Source: Pseudomonadota bacterium (GTDB lineage: Bacteria > Pseudomonadota > Alphaproteobacteria > Rhodospirillales > Magnetospirillaceae). Taken from it: a DNA stretch of 64,000 bases. The position numbers and the translations under genes are program-made. This document shows, piece after piece, positions 42,799 to 51,529 of this stretch. Within the stretch, counting starts at the first letter, position 1. Each line of letters begins with the position of its first letter. The notes beneath the pieces are model-generated. The model was not told where the DNA came from and ran no database searches. It worked only from the letters and a program-made list of their open reading frames with translations. The DNA is taken from positions 1 through 64,000 of the forward strand of contig JAJXWP010000019.1 of the NCBI GenBank assembly GCA_021781575.1. The letters run 5' to 3'.

Positions 42799-44748
42799 AT
42801 GACCGTGCATCCGACCATTTATGTGCCTCTTTGCAATCTTTCTCCGGATAAGAAAAATCCCCGCAAGACGGTGACCGGGGCGGCCGAGGACGCCATGCTG
42901 CGGGCCTCCATCGAGACGCATGGACTGTTGCATCCGTTGACCGTGTGGACGGGAGAGAGCGACGGCTATGTGGTCAAGATCGGCAGCCGGCGGCTCGGCC
43001 AGCTGGTGGCCATTCATGGCGCCGAGGCCGCCGTCGAGGTGCCTTGCGTGGTGCGCGACGATCTGGACGAGGCCGGCATCCGCGAGGCGGCGGTGGCGGA
43101 AAACCTCGCGCGGGTCGGGTTCAACGCGGCCGACGAATTCGAGGTGTTCGCCGCCATGGCGAAGGGCGGCAAGGGCGACACCATCGAGGCTATCGCCCTG
43201 CATTTCGGGGTGCGCCCGCTGTATGTCAAACAACGCCTGGCCTTGGGCAATCTCGATAAATCGGTGCTGCGCAAGTTGCGCGACGGCACGCTGCCGCTCG
43301 ACGCCGCCATGGCACTCACCCTGACCACCGACAAGACGCTGCAGCGAGACCTGGTTAAACAGACGGCACAACAATACAATCCCGCCGCCCATATCCGTCG
43401 CGCCCTGTCCGGCCAGAAGATCGCGGTCACCACGGCGATCTTCGACCTCGACCGGTATCAGGGAACCATCACCCGCGACCTGTTCGCCGACGAGGCCGAT
43501 GCCGGGACCTTCGATGACACCGCCCAGGTTCTCGCCCTGCAGCGGGAAGCGGCCGAGGCCAAGGTACAGTCCTTGCTGGAGGACGGCTGGAAATGGGCCG
43601 AATTCCACGTCGATCTGTCATGGCAGGGGCGGGAAGGCTATCCGGGGCGGGGCCGGTGGGAAAATCCCGACAAATACAGCCAGGCGGACAAGGAGGCCCT
43701 GGGCGTGCTGATCGTCCTCGAAACCGCCACCGCCAAGGTCACCACCTATGCCGGCCGTCTGCATCCGGACGACCTGCGGGCCGAAAAGCGCCGCGCCAAG
43801 GCCGACACACAGGCCGCAGCCAGCGCAGACCCGACCGCCGAGCCGGGCAGCGCCTGGGCCGGCGCCCTGGTCGCCGATATCGACAGCATGCGCGCCATCG
43901 CGCTGCAAGGCGTGCTGGCGGCGCCGGCCTCGTTGCGGCTGGCCAAGGAAGCCCTGTTGCTACAGACGTTGTGCGGCGCGTTGGGCGGCACCAGGATGAA
44001 CACTTATCTCGGCACCGACTGGGCCAATGACCAATTGGCCGGCTCCGGCGTGGCGGCAATCCGCGCCGCCGCCTTCGACAGCCTGAAAACCTTGCTCGAC
44101 ATCAACCCGGCCAAGGCCTCTTATGTCACCACCAGCGCCGTCTATCGCCGCTTGCGCGATCTCACCGACGCGCAGGTTGACCAGTTGCTGGCCATCACCG
44201 CCGCCCTGACCGTCTCGCCGGCCGACGCCGAGATCGCCGCCGACATGCTGGCCAGGGCCGGGGTACACCTGTCCACCGAGTGGCGGCCGGATGCGGCATT
44301 CTTCGGCCGGCTCAACAAGACTCAGATGCAAGTCATCGGCAACCAGCTGGACGGCATGGCCGGCACCCATGCCGCCGTCGTGGCAAAGGGCAAGAAATCC
44401 GAGGCGGTGGCCTATATGGCCGGGGTGTTCAGCGCCCCCGAGCAGTCACCCGCCGTCACCAGCTGGCTGCCCGAACAGATGCTGTCGGCGGTCCTGCCGG
44501 CGCAGACCGAGGCGGAACGGATGGCGGCGGCATGGGCTGCCGGGGATGAAGCGGACGATCTCGACGGGACGGGCGATCTCGACGGGACGGGCGATCTCGA
44601 CGGGACGGGCGATCTCGACGGGACGGGCGATCTCGACGGGACGGCAGCGGACGCGGGGCCGGTATCCGAGGAGATGAACGCCGCGCCGGGGGGCGACCAG
44701 TCGGCGGCGCCGGCCGAGGCCCTCACCGAGTATCAGGACGCGGCATAA
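42799..44748 (+). CDS. ParB/Srx-domain protein with KorB-type HTH
   Basis: 649 residues; ATG at 42799 after GGAGGATTTAGTT. N-terminal ParB domain (LSPDKKNPRK; VKIGSRRLGQLVAIHG with the GxRR motif; AAVAENLARVGFNAADEFEVFAAM), then an HTH region (IEAIALHFGVRPLYVKQRLALGNLDKSVLRKLRDGTLPLDAAMALT). The C-terminal half is long and has five DLDGTG repeats. Such large ParB-like proteins occur in plasmid leading regions next to DUF932 and ssb genes; whether it partitions DNA or acts otherwise is open. Confidence 0.8.
   Translation: MTVHPTIYVPLCNLSPDKKNPRKTVTGAAEDAMLRASIETHGLLHPLTVWTGESDGYVVKIGSRRLGQLVAIHGAEAAVEVPCVVRDDLDEAGIREAAVAENLARVGFNAADEFEVFAAMAKGGKGDTIEAIALHFGVRPLYVKQRLALGNLDKSVLRKLRDGTLPLDAAMALTLTTDKTLQRDLVKQTAQQYNPAAHIRRALSGQKIAVTTAIFDLDRYQGTITRDLFADEADAGTFDDTAQVLALQREAAEAKVQSLLEDGWKWAEFHVDLSWQGREGYPGRGRWENPDKYSQADKEALGVLIVLETATAKVTTYAGRLHPDDLRAEKRRAKADTQAAASADPTAEPGSAWAGALVADIDSMRAIALQGVLAAPASLRLAKEALLLQTLCGALGGTRMNTYLGTDWANDQLAGSGVAAIRAAAFDSLKTLLDINPAKASYVTTSAVYRRLRDLTDAQVDQLLAITAALTVSPADAEIAADMLARAGVHLSTEWRPDAAFFGRLNKTQMQVIGNQLDGMAGTHAAVVAKGKKSEAVAYMAGVFSAPEQSPAVTSWLPEQMLSAVLPAQTEAERMAAAWAAGDEADDLDGTGDLDGTGDLDGTGDLDGTGDLDGTAADAGPVSEEMNAAPGGDQSAAPAEALTEYQDAA
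44557..44643 (+). repeat. 18-bp tandem repeat inside the ParB-like gene
   Basis: Five nearly identical copies of GATCTCGACGGGACGGGC encode (DLDGTG)n. The repeat is in frame, so copy number could vary without frameshift. Confidence 0.9.
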
Positions 44749-44824
44749 GTCCGTCACCAGGGCCACCGCGCGCAGCGCCAGCCGTTGCGCGCGGCATCCG
44801 GCCGGCGAAATACAAATATCCATT

Positions 44825-44844
44825 CACCAAAACAAGAAAAGCAG
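44825..44844 (+). promoter_or_regulatory. CACCAAAA leader motif, divergent copy
   Basis: CACCAAAACAAGAAAAGCA, 203 nt before the DUF932 gene. Only the first half of the motif is kept, and the spacing is longer than in the other leaders. Confidence 0.35.
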
Positions 44845-44931
44845 GGCCGGCAAGGCGGCGGCCGATGCCGGGTCGTGCCGTTTGAACAAAAGTGATTTGA
44901 ACAAAAGTGACCTGGGGTCCTTTTTTTTGTG

Positions 44932-44960
44932 TTGACGGTGACCTGGGGTCACCTTATAGT
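44932..44960 (+). promoter_or_regulatory. Promoter with operator in its spacer
   Basis: TTGACG (44932-44937), 17 nt, TATAGT (44955-44960). A dyad GGTGACC-TGG-GGTCACC (44937-44953) fills the spacer, so a bound repressor would block polymerase. A direct repeat of TTTGAACAAAAGTGA and a half copy of the operator lie just upstream. Confidence 0.65.
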
Positions 44961-45027
44961 GGTCCTCAGAGGTTGGTTGAACCTCCGGTGTTACCGCACC
45001 GACCATCCTGTCAGGAAAGGACCACTC

Positions 45028-45876
45028 ATGAGCGCCATGACCATTCGCAACCCGGCCGCCGCCATCGTCAGCAAGACGCCGATCTCGCTGGACGTGCTGC
45101 GCGCCCGCATCCCTTCGGCCTTCGCCGCCGAGGCCCATGAAAGCCGCTCCGCCCGCTACACCTTCATTCCCACCGTGGATGTGATCCAGGGCTTGGGGCG
45201 GGAGGGTTTCCTGCCGTTCGCCGCGATGCAGCAGCGGGTGCGCGACGACAGCAAGCGCGACTATACCCGCCACCTGATCCGGTTCCGTCACCCCGACCTG
45301 GTGCCGGCCGCCGTCGGCGACGTCATTCCGGAAGTCGTGTTGCTCAACAGCCATGACGGCACCTCCGCCTATCGGCTGTTCGCCGGGCTGTTCCGCATGC
45401 TGTGCACCAACGGCCTGATGGTCAGCGACAGCACTTGCGCCGATATCAGCGTGCGGCACTCGGGCAACGTCGTGCACGAGGTGATCGAAGGCGCCTTTCA
45501 GGTGCTGGACGGGACCAAAACCGCCATCGAGGCCAGCCGCGCTTTCCGTGGCGTCGGCTTGAACCCGGCCGAACAGGAAGCATTCGGCGAGGCCGCCGCC
45601 GAACTGCGGTGGGGCGAAGATCGTCCGGTGAGCGGCCAGCAGGTGGTGCAGGCCCGCCGCTGGGAGGATGGCGCAAACAACCTGTGGAACGTGTTCAACC
45701 GCACCCAGGAAAATATCATTCGGGGCGGTGTGCGGGGCCGCAACACCAACGGCGGGCGGATGACCACCCGCGAGGTGACCGGGGTATCGGAAAACATTCG
45801 CCTTAACCGGGCGTTGTGGCTGCTGACCGAGCGGATGGCCGAACTGAAAGGAGCGGATGTGCCGAAGGCCGCTTAG
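45028..45876 (+). CDS. DUF932 protein
   Basis: 282 residues from ATG at 45028, after CAGGAAAGGACCACTC. The DUF932 core is clear (ARYTFIPTVDVIQGLGREGFLPF, RHLIRFRHPDL, LNSHDGTSAYRLFAGLFRMLCTNGLMVSD, VSENIRLNRALWLLTERM). DUF932 proteins are common on plasmids and phages, often near anti-restriction genes; their role is unknown. Confidence 0.85.
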   Translation: MSAMTIRNPAAAIVSKTPISLDVLRARIPSAFAAEAHESRSARYTFIPTVDVIQGLGREGFLPFAAMQQRVRDDSKRDYTRHLIRFRHPDLVPAAVGDVIPEVVLLNSHDGTSAYRLFAGLFRMLCTNGLMVSDSTCADISVRHSGNVVHEVIEGAFQVLDGTKTAIEASRAFRGVGLNPAEQEAFGEAAAELRWGEDRPVSGQQVVQARRWEDGANNLWNVFNRTQENIIRGGVRGRNTNGGRMTTREVTGVSENIRLNRALWLLTERMAELKGADVPKAA

Positions 45877-45888
45877 CGGCAGGCGGGT

Positions 45889-45914
45889 GGGCGGGGCGTT
45901 ACCGCGCCCCGCCC
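45889..45914. repeat. GC-rich hairpin, inverted mate at 46783
   Basis: GGGCGGGGCG-TTACCG-CGCCCCGCCC forms a 10-bp stem. The hairpin at 46783-46808 is its exact reverse complement, so the two flank the gene at 45972 as inverted repeats. A terminator without a T tract or a REP-like element are both possible. Confidence 0.55.
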
Positions 45915-45971
45915 GCGTTCCGTCAGCGGAAAGGACCACCCCGAGAACGCTTGGACCAAGGACTATATTCG

Positions 45972-46775
45972 ATGACCGTACAAAAGAACATGACCGACGC
46001 GAAGATATACGCCGTGCCGTGCTACGGCGGTGGCGAAGGCCTCGGCGCTCCCGCCCTGGCGGTGTTCCGCATCGACCGGCCGGCCGCCGAAAGAATCATT
46101 CGACTGGCCCAGCTGGTGACGGCCAACGATCTCCATAAGATCGAGCGCTATGACTATCGCGTGGCCTGGCTGGAACATGACCCGCGCGTCGATCCTGATA
46201 CCGACGAGGTGACGGAGATCGAGCCGGCCGCACTCCGCTGGCAGGATAAGGACCTGATGTCGTCGGAAGATGATTGCCTGAACGTGTTCGGTCGGTCCTT
46301 TCTGTTCAGCTGCGACCGCCGGTCCTGCGACGACCGGGTAGAGACCGCCGAACAGGATATCGCCGAACTGGCGCTGCACTTCGGGTTGCCGTGGGATTTC
46401 GGCGGGCCGGCCGGCTATCTGCGGGTGCGCTTCGCTAATGGCGAGGATCCACAGTTTCCGGCCAGCGACTGGCGCTATGAGACGTCGAACGGCGACACCC
46501 GGCTCGGCTATTGGGACTGGCTGGCCGGCCGCTACGAGGCGATGGGGCTCGCCCTGCCAGCCGGCGCCATCGGGCCGGCCGAACAGGCCGCCGATTGGAC
46601 CGAGCGACTGAAAGGGCACGGCGTGGACAGCCAGGCCTTGGCCGCTGCCGTGCGCGACCTGAAAGGCGCCGAGGCGGAACAGATCATCGCCGCCGGCCTG
46701 GCCGCCGAGGTGCGGTATCTGGTCGAGGCCGGCTGTGGTGCCGCCGTCGAGACCATCGTCAACAGCTACGCCTGA
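45972..46775 (+). CDS. Hypothetical protein
   Basis: 267 residues from ATG at 45972 (MTVQKNMTD); an ATG at 45990 is also possible. LHFGLPWDFGGPAGYLRVRFANGEDPQFPASDWRY suggests a small mixed fold; no family was recognised. Flanked by the inverted hairpins at 45889 and 46783. Confidence 0.65.
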   Translation: MTVQKNMTDAKIYAVPCYGGGEGLGAPALAVFRIDRPAAERIIRLAQLVTANDLHKIERYDYRVAWLEHDPRVDPDTDEVTEIEPAALRWQDKDLMSSEDDCLNVFGRSFLFSCDRRSCDDRVETAEQDIAELALHFGLPWDFGGPAGYLRVRFANGEDPQFPASDWRYETSNGDTRLGYWDWLAGRYEAMGLALPAGAIGPAEQAADWTERLKGHGVDSQALAAAVRDLKGAEAEQIIAAGLAAEVRYLVEAGCGAAVETIVNSYA

Positions 46776-46782
46776 CAGGGCC

Positions 46783-46808
46783 GGGCGGGGCGCGGTAACG
46801 CCCCGCCC
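46783..46808. repeat. GC-rich hairpin, inverted mate of 45889
   Basis: Exact reverse complement of 45889-45914, with the same 10-bp stem. It lies between the genes at 45972 and 46831. Confidence 0.55.
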
Positions 46809-46830
46809 ATCGTAGGAAAGGATACCCGCC

Positions 46831-47703
46831 GTGACCCGTTATACCGTCGCACAAGTGCAGGCAATGACCGATCTTGAGGTGCTGGGCACCCGTAAATGGC
46901 CGGCCTTTTTCACCGAAGACCAAATGCGCGCCCAGCTGCTGCATGAGGCCAAAGGCTATCCGCTGCCGTTTCCCGGCGCCGTCTGGCGCGAAGGCGTCTA
47001 TGTCGCCGCCGCCGCCGCCGATCACCCGGCCGCCTTGCTGGCCGATACCCTCGGCTTGCGCCTGTCCATCAGCCTCGACGGCTCTCGGAGCTATTGCCGC
47101 CGTGTCGGCAGCGATTCCGTCTATGGGGGTTTTGCGACCGCCGAGGCGGCCGTCAGGGACTACCAAGCGGGCCGGCGGCTGGCCGCCATCGTCAAACACT
47201 TCGATTGGCTGGCCCTGCAAAAGCGGCTGCCGGAACGTCTCTATTGGCGCCGCTTCAACTATGAGCGAACCAAACAGGCGGTTTGGAAGGACCCCGACTC
47301 GGAACAGACCACCGCCTTGCTGGCGTGCTGGCCACCGCGCGTTCAGCGCGCCTTGCGGCGCCGCTTCGACCGGCCGGAAAGCCGGCTGCCGGCGGCCCGG
47401 CCGCTCACCCTGGTGTGGCGCGACGAGAACTATGGCCGGGTGTACCGGGCCAAGGCGTTCCGCCCCGGCGGCGATCAGCTGGACCTGCCCGACGAGACGC
47501 GCGAACGGCTGGCCCGGCTCTATGGCCGCCATGGGTTCGAGTTCAACCACGGGCGGGCGGCCTGGATCGCCGAGTATTGCGAAGACCAGGCGATCCTCGA
47601 CTTGGTGGCGGCGCTGACCGCCGAGGGGTTCGCCGTCAAACATACCGGCGCCGTTCCGGCGCTCCTGCGGCCGGCCGAGGAACCGGCGGCGGCACGGGGT
47701 TGA
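46831..47703 (+). CDS. Hypothetical protein
   Basis: 290 residues from a GTG start after AGGAAAGGATACCCGCC. No recognised domain; YCRRVGSDSVYGGFATAEAAVRDYQAGRRLAAIVKH and LYGRHGFEFNHGRAAWIAEY stand out. Part of a compact plus-strand series up to 49067. Confidence 0.65.
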   Translation: MTRYTVAQVQAMTDLEVLGTRKWPAFFTEDQMRAQLLHEAKGYPLPFPGAVWREGVYVAAAAADHPAALLADTLGLRLSISLDGSRSYCRRVGSDSVYGGFATAEAAVRDYQAGRRLAAIVKHFDWLALQKRLPERLYWRRFNYERTKQAVWKDPDSEQTTALLACWPPRVQRALRRRFDRPESRLPAARPLTLVWRDENYGRVYRAKAFRPGGDQLDLPDETRERLARLYGRHGFEFNHGRAAWIAEYCEDQAILDLVAALTAEGFAVKHTGAVPALLRPAEEPAAARG

Positions 47704-47717
47704 GCGAGGGTATTGCA

Positions 47718-47969
47718 ATGGCCTTACACGAGCGCGGCGACGGCCGGCGGCAGGCGATGATCGAAGCCGCCATCCTCAGCGCGATCCGCCAGCGCGGGCC
47801 GCTGTCGATGGCCCAGCTGGTGCGGCTGACCGTACCATCGGGCGAGTTGGTCCCCGACGAATGGTCGGCCGCCGTGCTCCACCTGGCAGCCAAGCACCAG
47901 GTCGAGGGCATGGCCTGGCGGGCCGGCGGGGTCACCGTGCCCGGCTTGCGGCTGCCGTTGTTTTGTTGA
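47718..47969 (+). CDS. Small hypothetical protein, winged-helix-like
   Basis: 83 residues. RRQAMIEAAILSAIRQRGPLSMAQLVRLTVPSGELVPDEWSAAVLHLAAKHQVEG has the helix-turn-helix spacing of a winged helix. Function unknown. Confidence 0.5.
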   Translation: MALHERGDGRRQAMIEAAILSAIRQRGPLSMAQLVRLTVPSGELVPDEWSAAVLHLAAKHQVEGMAWRAGGVTVPGLRLPLFC

Positions 47970-47983
47970 CCGGGAGAGACAGC

Positions 47984-48256
47984 ATGGAGATTGTTCGTTC
48001 GAACCAGGATACACCGGCCGGTGCCGGGCCAACCTTGCCGGCCGGCTGGACCGAGGTCTGGCCGGGTGGTCTGGCGACCAACCCGGATCCGCTTCTGGGC
48101 GGCATCATCGACCGGGCCGATGTGTCGGGACTGTGGTTTGTGATATTCAGCCGTATCGACCTGCCGGTGCTCGACGGACTGGCTTCCCGCGACCTCGCTT
48201 TTGATGCTTTCTACGCTACGCTGCGGGCGGCGGCCGGGCCGGCCGCCGACGCCTAA
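47984..48256 (+). CDS. Small hypothetical protein
   Basis: 90 residues from ATG at 47984 after GGGAGAGACAGC. No domain recognised (GWTEVWPGGLATNPDPLLGGIIDRADVSGLWFVIF). Same strand and style as neighbours, with 14 nt to the preceding stop. Confidence 0.55.
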   Translation: MEIVRSNQDTPAGAGPTLPAGWTEVWPGGLATNPDPLLGGIIDRADVSGLWFVIFSRIDLPVLDGLASRDLAFDAFYATLRAAAGPAADA

Positions 48257-48270
48257 AGGGTTTAATCATA

Positions 48271-48519
48271 ATGGTCCCCACGGAACAGCAAATTGCCGAG
48301 TGGCTTGACGCCACGTTCAAACCATCGGCTGATCACCAGTGCCTGCACTGCGGTGGCACGACCGGGGTTTTGCTGCCGTTCGGCGGCAGGGAGTCGCGTC
48401 ATGTCTGGTTGCATGGGGCGTGTTGGCCGGCCCATATGGCGGCGCGGCGGCGGGCCGCCGTCGCCGCCCTTTCGGCCGCTGCGGCAAAACAGCCGGCCGA
48501 TCAGCCGGCGCTGTTCTAG
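48271..48519 (+). CDS. Small hypothetical protein with possible zinc site
   Basis: 82 residues. HQCLHCGGTTG followed by WLHGACWPAHM gives Cys/His ligands for a small zinc-binding domain, as in many plasmid 'WxHxxC' proteins. The C-terminus is Ala-rich. Confidence 0.55.
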   Translation: MVPTEQQIAEWLDATFKPSADHQCLHCGGTTGVLLPFGGRESRHVWLHGACWPAHMAARRRAAVAALSAAAAKQPADQPALF

Positions 48520-48608
48520 CCGGCGCCGGCCAATGCGGCGACACTTCCACGGCGGGCGGGATGCGTGTATGTCAGGGCTTGCGTTGCACAGTTGGGGCGA
48601 GGCTGCCG

Positions 48609-49067
48609 ATGTTCGAGATCACCACCGGCGAACAGTTGAAAACCTGGCGGCTGTCCCTCGGCTATACGCAGCTGCAGGCCGCCCGTCAGATTGGCCTTTC
48701 CGACGGCTGGTATAAGCGGCTGGAGCTTGGCCACCGGCACGACGACAACCGGCCGACGCTGATATCTCGGACGGTGGCCATGGCCTGCCTCGGGCTGACC
48801 TTAGAGCGGCGGCTGGCCGAACAGGTGGCTACGCCGGGAGCGCTGGCCGGCGCGGTGCACAAGGCGATGGGCCGCTCCGGGTGGTCGGCGGATGCTCTCG
48901 CCGCCCAGGCCGGGATATCTCTCACGCAGCTGGAGGCGGTGCTGCGGGGCCTCCTGGATCAGGTGGCGGTGGCCGATGTCAACCGGCTGCTCGCCGTGCT
49001 TGGCATCGAGCCGCTGATGGCCTCCTATCACCATTGTTCGGCGGCGGTGGCAACGCTCGATCCCTGA
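48609..49067 (+). CDS. HTH protein with two helix-turn-helix-like units
   Basis: 152 residues from ATG at 48609 (MFEITTGEQLKTWRLSLGYTQLQAARQIGLSDGWYKRLELG), a clear XRE domain. The second half (SGWSADALAAQAGISLTQLEAVLRGLLDQVAVADVNRLLAVLG) has a second HTH-like unit. Probably a regulator. Confidence 0.65.
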   Translation: MFEITTGEQLKTWRLSLGYTQLQAARQIGLSDGWYKRLELGHRHDDNRPTLISRTVAMACLGLTLERRLAEQVATPGALAGAVHKAMGRSGWSADALAAQAGISLTQLEAVLRGLLDQVAVADVNRLLAVLGIEPLMASYHHCSAAVATLDP

Positions 49068-49105
49068 CGGTTCAAGGACCCGGCGGCGCCCATAACCGCG
49101 CTGCC

Positions 49106-49228
49106 GGACGCCCGCCGGCCGGGCCGGCGGGGACCCGCTCTGCTCCGCCAAGGCCGGGTGCCCCGTCCTTGGCTCCGGCGAGCCGCGCTTGATGCGCGTC
49201 TCGCCCCTTCGGGCGACGATCGGGCGTA
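49106..49228. repeat. Multi-hairpin element, copy A
   Basis: Closed by ACGCCCG (49108-49114) and CGGGCGT (49221-49227). Inside are CCGCCGG/CCGGCGG, GCCAAGG/CCTTGGC, CGCGC/GCGCG and TCGCCC/GGGCGA. Sixty-five nt separate it from the CACCAAAA motif before the DUF3560-methyltransferase gene. Three further copies lie at 51936, 57133 and 59162. Confidence 0.85.
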
Positions 49229-49293
49229 ATCCGGCCCTCGATGAACCCGCGCCTGTCCCGGCACTCGACGCCGCCTGTGTAAGTGGCGCCTTA

Positions 49294-49324
49294 CACCAAA
49301 ATACAAAACGCAAGGGCGATGCCA
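49294..49324 (+). promoter_or_regulatory. CACCAAAA leader motif
   Basis: CACCAAAA, then CGCA at +16 and TGCCA at +27; 150 nt before the ATG of the next gene. A TGCCATA...TATGGCA dyad overlaps its end. Confidence 0.6.
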
Positions 49325-49443
49325 TAGTATTTGATATGGCAGAAATAAAGGTGTGATCTGTGCTTGTTTTATTGTCGTGTGCATGTTGATTATATGTAAT
49401 AATGTCTGTGTTGAAAATGTTTGTGTATATGGAGGTTGTTGTT

Positions 49444-51225
49444 ATGTCCTTTACCGCGACTTATTCGCCCGACGACAACAAGTTGCGTCTCTATAGTTCC
49501 GTGCGCCTGGATGCCGACACCTTCGCCCGTGTAAAAGCGGCCGGGTTCAAGTGGGCGCCCCGGCAAGACCTGTTCGTTGCGCCGATGTGGACCCCGGAGC
49601 GGGAAGACTTGCTGCTGGAACTGTGCGGCGACATCGGCGACGAGGATACCGGCCTGGCGGAGCGCGCCGAGGAACGCGCCGAACGCTTCGAGGACTACAG
49701 CGACCGCCGCGCCGCCGAGGCCTCGGCGGCCAGCGAGGCCGTGCATAAGATCACCGAAAACATTCCCTTCGGCCAACCCATCCTGGTCGGTCACCACTCG
49801 GAACGCCACGCCCGCAAGGACGCCGAGCGGATCGAGCAGGGAATGCGCCGCACCGTCAAGCTGTGGGAGACCTCCGAATATTGGAAACGCCGCGCCGCCG
49901 GGGCGCTCCGCCATGCCAAATACAAGGAATTGCCGGCCGTCCGTCATCGCCGGATCAAGACCATCGAAGCGGATCAGCGGAAGTCTGAACGGACTTTGAA
50001 GGACTCGCAGGCGTTGCTGACGATGTGGGGGCGCGACGGCCTGACCCACGAACAGGCTATGCGGATCGCCAACGCCGATTATCTGTCTTTTTCCTTCCCG
50101 TTGGCCGACTATCCCCGCCAGCCGCCGGCCTCGCAGTATGAAGGCCCGATGTCCCTGTGGTCGGCCCTCGACGGCGGAGTGATCGCCGCCGCCCAGGCCG
50201 CCGCCCTGGCCGTGGGCGTGCATACCCGCCGGATCGCCCGCGCCCGGCGCTGGCTCGCCCATTATGAAAACCGCCTCGCCTACGAACGCGCCATGCTGGC
50301 CGAGGCCGGCGGAATCATCGCCGACCGGGCCGGCGGCGCGGAAAAAGATGGCGGCTGCCAGTGCTGGGCATCGCCTCGCGGCGGTTGGTCCTACATCAAA
50401 GCCGTCAACAAGGTGAGTGTGACCCTGCTCGACAACTACGGGCACGGCGACAACTTCAAGCGAACCATTCCGTTCGACAAACTCACCGCCGTGATGTCGG
50501 CGGCGGAGGTGCGGGCCAAGCGCGAGGCCGGCGAACTGATCGACCTGCCGGACGGCACCGGCTTTATTCTCCGCTTTTGCGCCCCGAAGGATGGAGCCCA
50601 GTCGCCGGCCGACGCCGCGCCGGCCGACGCCGGCAGCCGCACCACGCAAGGCGAGGACATCGCCGCCATGCGGCAGGCCTTGGCCAAGGGCGTAAAAGTG
50701 GTGGCCGTCCCCCAGCTGTTTCCGACGCCGGCGGCGGTTGCCGCCCGCGCCGTCGAACTGTTGGAGATCGAGGAGGGGCAGGAGTTCCTCGAACCGAGCG
50801 GTGGAACCGGCGCCCTGGTCGACGCGGTGCTGTCTGCCTGCCCGACGGCGAAGCCGTTCATCGTCGAAATCAACAGCGCCCTGGCCGAGGCCCTGGCCAC
50901 GAAATACGCGGCGCCCGAGGACGACGCGGCCGGGCAATGCCGCAATGTCCTGCAGGGCGACTTCCTGGAGTGCAACGGCAACCTTGGCCGGTTTGCCCGC
51001 ATCGTGATGAATCCGCCATTCGCCAACGGCGCCGATATTCGACATATCGAACACGCCGCGACGATGCTTAAGCCGGGCGGCCGGCTGGTCGCCATCTGTG
51101 CCAATGGCCCGCGCCAACAATCCCAGCTGCGGCCGAAAGCCAGCCACTGGGAAGAATTGCCGGCCGGCAGCTTTACCGACCAGGGCACCGCCGTTAATAC
51201 CGCGCTGTTACTTATCGCACGATAG
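49444..51225 (+). CDS. DUF3560 / class I DNA methyltransferase fusion
   Basis: 593 residues; ATG at 49444 after TGGAGGTTGTTGTT. The N-terminal third (ATYSPDDNKLRLYSSVRLDADTFARVKAAGFKWAPRQDLFVAPMW) is DUF3560. The C-terminal third is a Rossmann methyltransferase: FLEPSGGTGALVDAVL (motif I), FIVEINSALAEAL (motif II) and MNPPF with N523 (motif IV, N6-adenine type). Likely protects or marks incoming plasmid DNA. It stands alone behind a multi-hairpin leader and before a terminator. Confidence 0.85.
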   Translation: MSFTATYSPDDNKLRLYSSVRLDADTFARVKAAGFKWAPRQDLFVAPMWTPEREDLLLELCGDIGDEDTGLAERAEERAERFEDYSDRRAAEASAASEAVHKITENIPFGQPILVGHHSERHARKDAERIEQGMRRTVKLWETSEYWKRRAAGALRHAKYKELPAVRHRRIKTIEADQRKSERTLKDSQALLTMWGRDGLTHEQAMRIANADYLSFSFPLADYPRQPPASQYEGPMSLWSALDGGVIAAAQAAALAVGVHTRRIARARRWLAHYENRLAYERAMLAEAGGIIADRAGGAEKDGGCQCWASPRGGWSYIKAVNKVSVTLLDNYGHGDNFKRTIPFDKLTAVMSAAEVRAKREAGELIDLPDGTGFILRFCAPKDGAQSPADAAPADAGSRTTQGEDIAAMRQALAKGVKVVAVPQLFPTPAAVAARAVELLEIEEGQEFLEPSGGTGALVDAVLSACPTAKPFIVEINSALAEALATKYAAPEDDAAGQCRNVLQGDFLECNGNLGRFARIVMNPPFANGADIRHIEHAATMLKPGGRLVAICANGPRQQSQLRPKASHWEELPAGSFTDQGTAVNTALLLIAR

Positions 51226-51278
51226 TATTGCGCTGGCTGTCGTCTGCATAGACATCGTGTGTTATTTGTGGATGTAGC

Positions 51279-51309
51279 AGAACAACCCGCATATGGCGCG
51301 GGTTGTTCT
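51279..51309 (+). terminator. Terminator-like hairpin
   Basis: AGAACAACCCGC (51279-51290) pairs with GCGGGTTGTTCT (51298-51309) across a 7-nt loop; the downstream TGCTTTGTTCTG is T-rich but not a pure T tract. It lies 54 nt after the methyltransferase gene. Confidence 0.6.
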
Positions 51310-51394
51310 TGCTTTGTTCTGTGGTGTTGGGTATACTTGCCCGGTGGTCAGGGGGTTGGTGTGGCCAACCCCTCCGCCACCAGGAGAAACGAGG

Positions 51395-51472
51395 ATGAGT
51401 AATCCGACTTTCTTCCTGAACCTCCGCTTCCGCTTCTTTGGCTGGACCATTGAACTGAAAGTCGAGAGGTGA
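51395..51472 (+). CDS. Candidate 25-residue peptide
   Basis: ATG at 51395 with CAGGAGAAACGAGG before it; the product (MSNPTFFLNLRFRFFGWTIE...) is hydrophobic and basic. A GGGGTTGG-TGTGG-CCAACCCC hairpin (51352-51372) lies in the leader. Below usual gene size; support is the ribosome-binding site only. Confidence 0.35.
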   Translation: MSNPTFFLNLRFRFFGWTIELKVER

Positions 51473-51529
51473 AGGACGCCGGGCGAGGCGGCTACCTCGC
51501 CCGGTTGTCCTGATGATAGGAACAGTGCG

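Noticed and set aside
49390-51147. 585-codon minus-strand frame opposite the methyltransferase
   Set aside because: Typical antisense shadow of a GC-rich gene; the plus-strand frame has clear domains.
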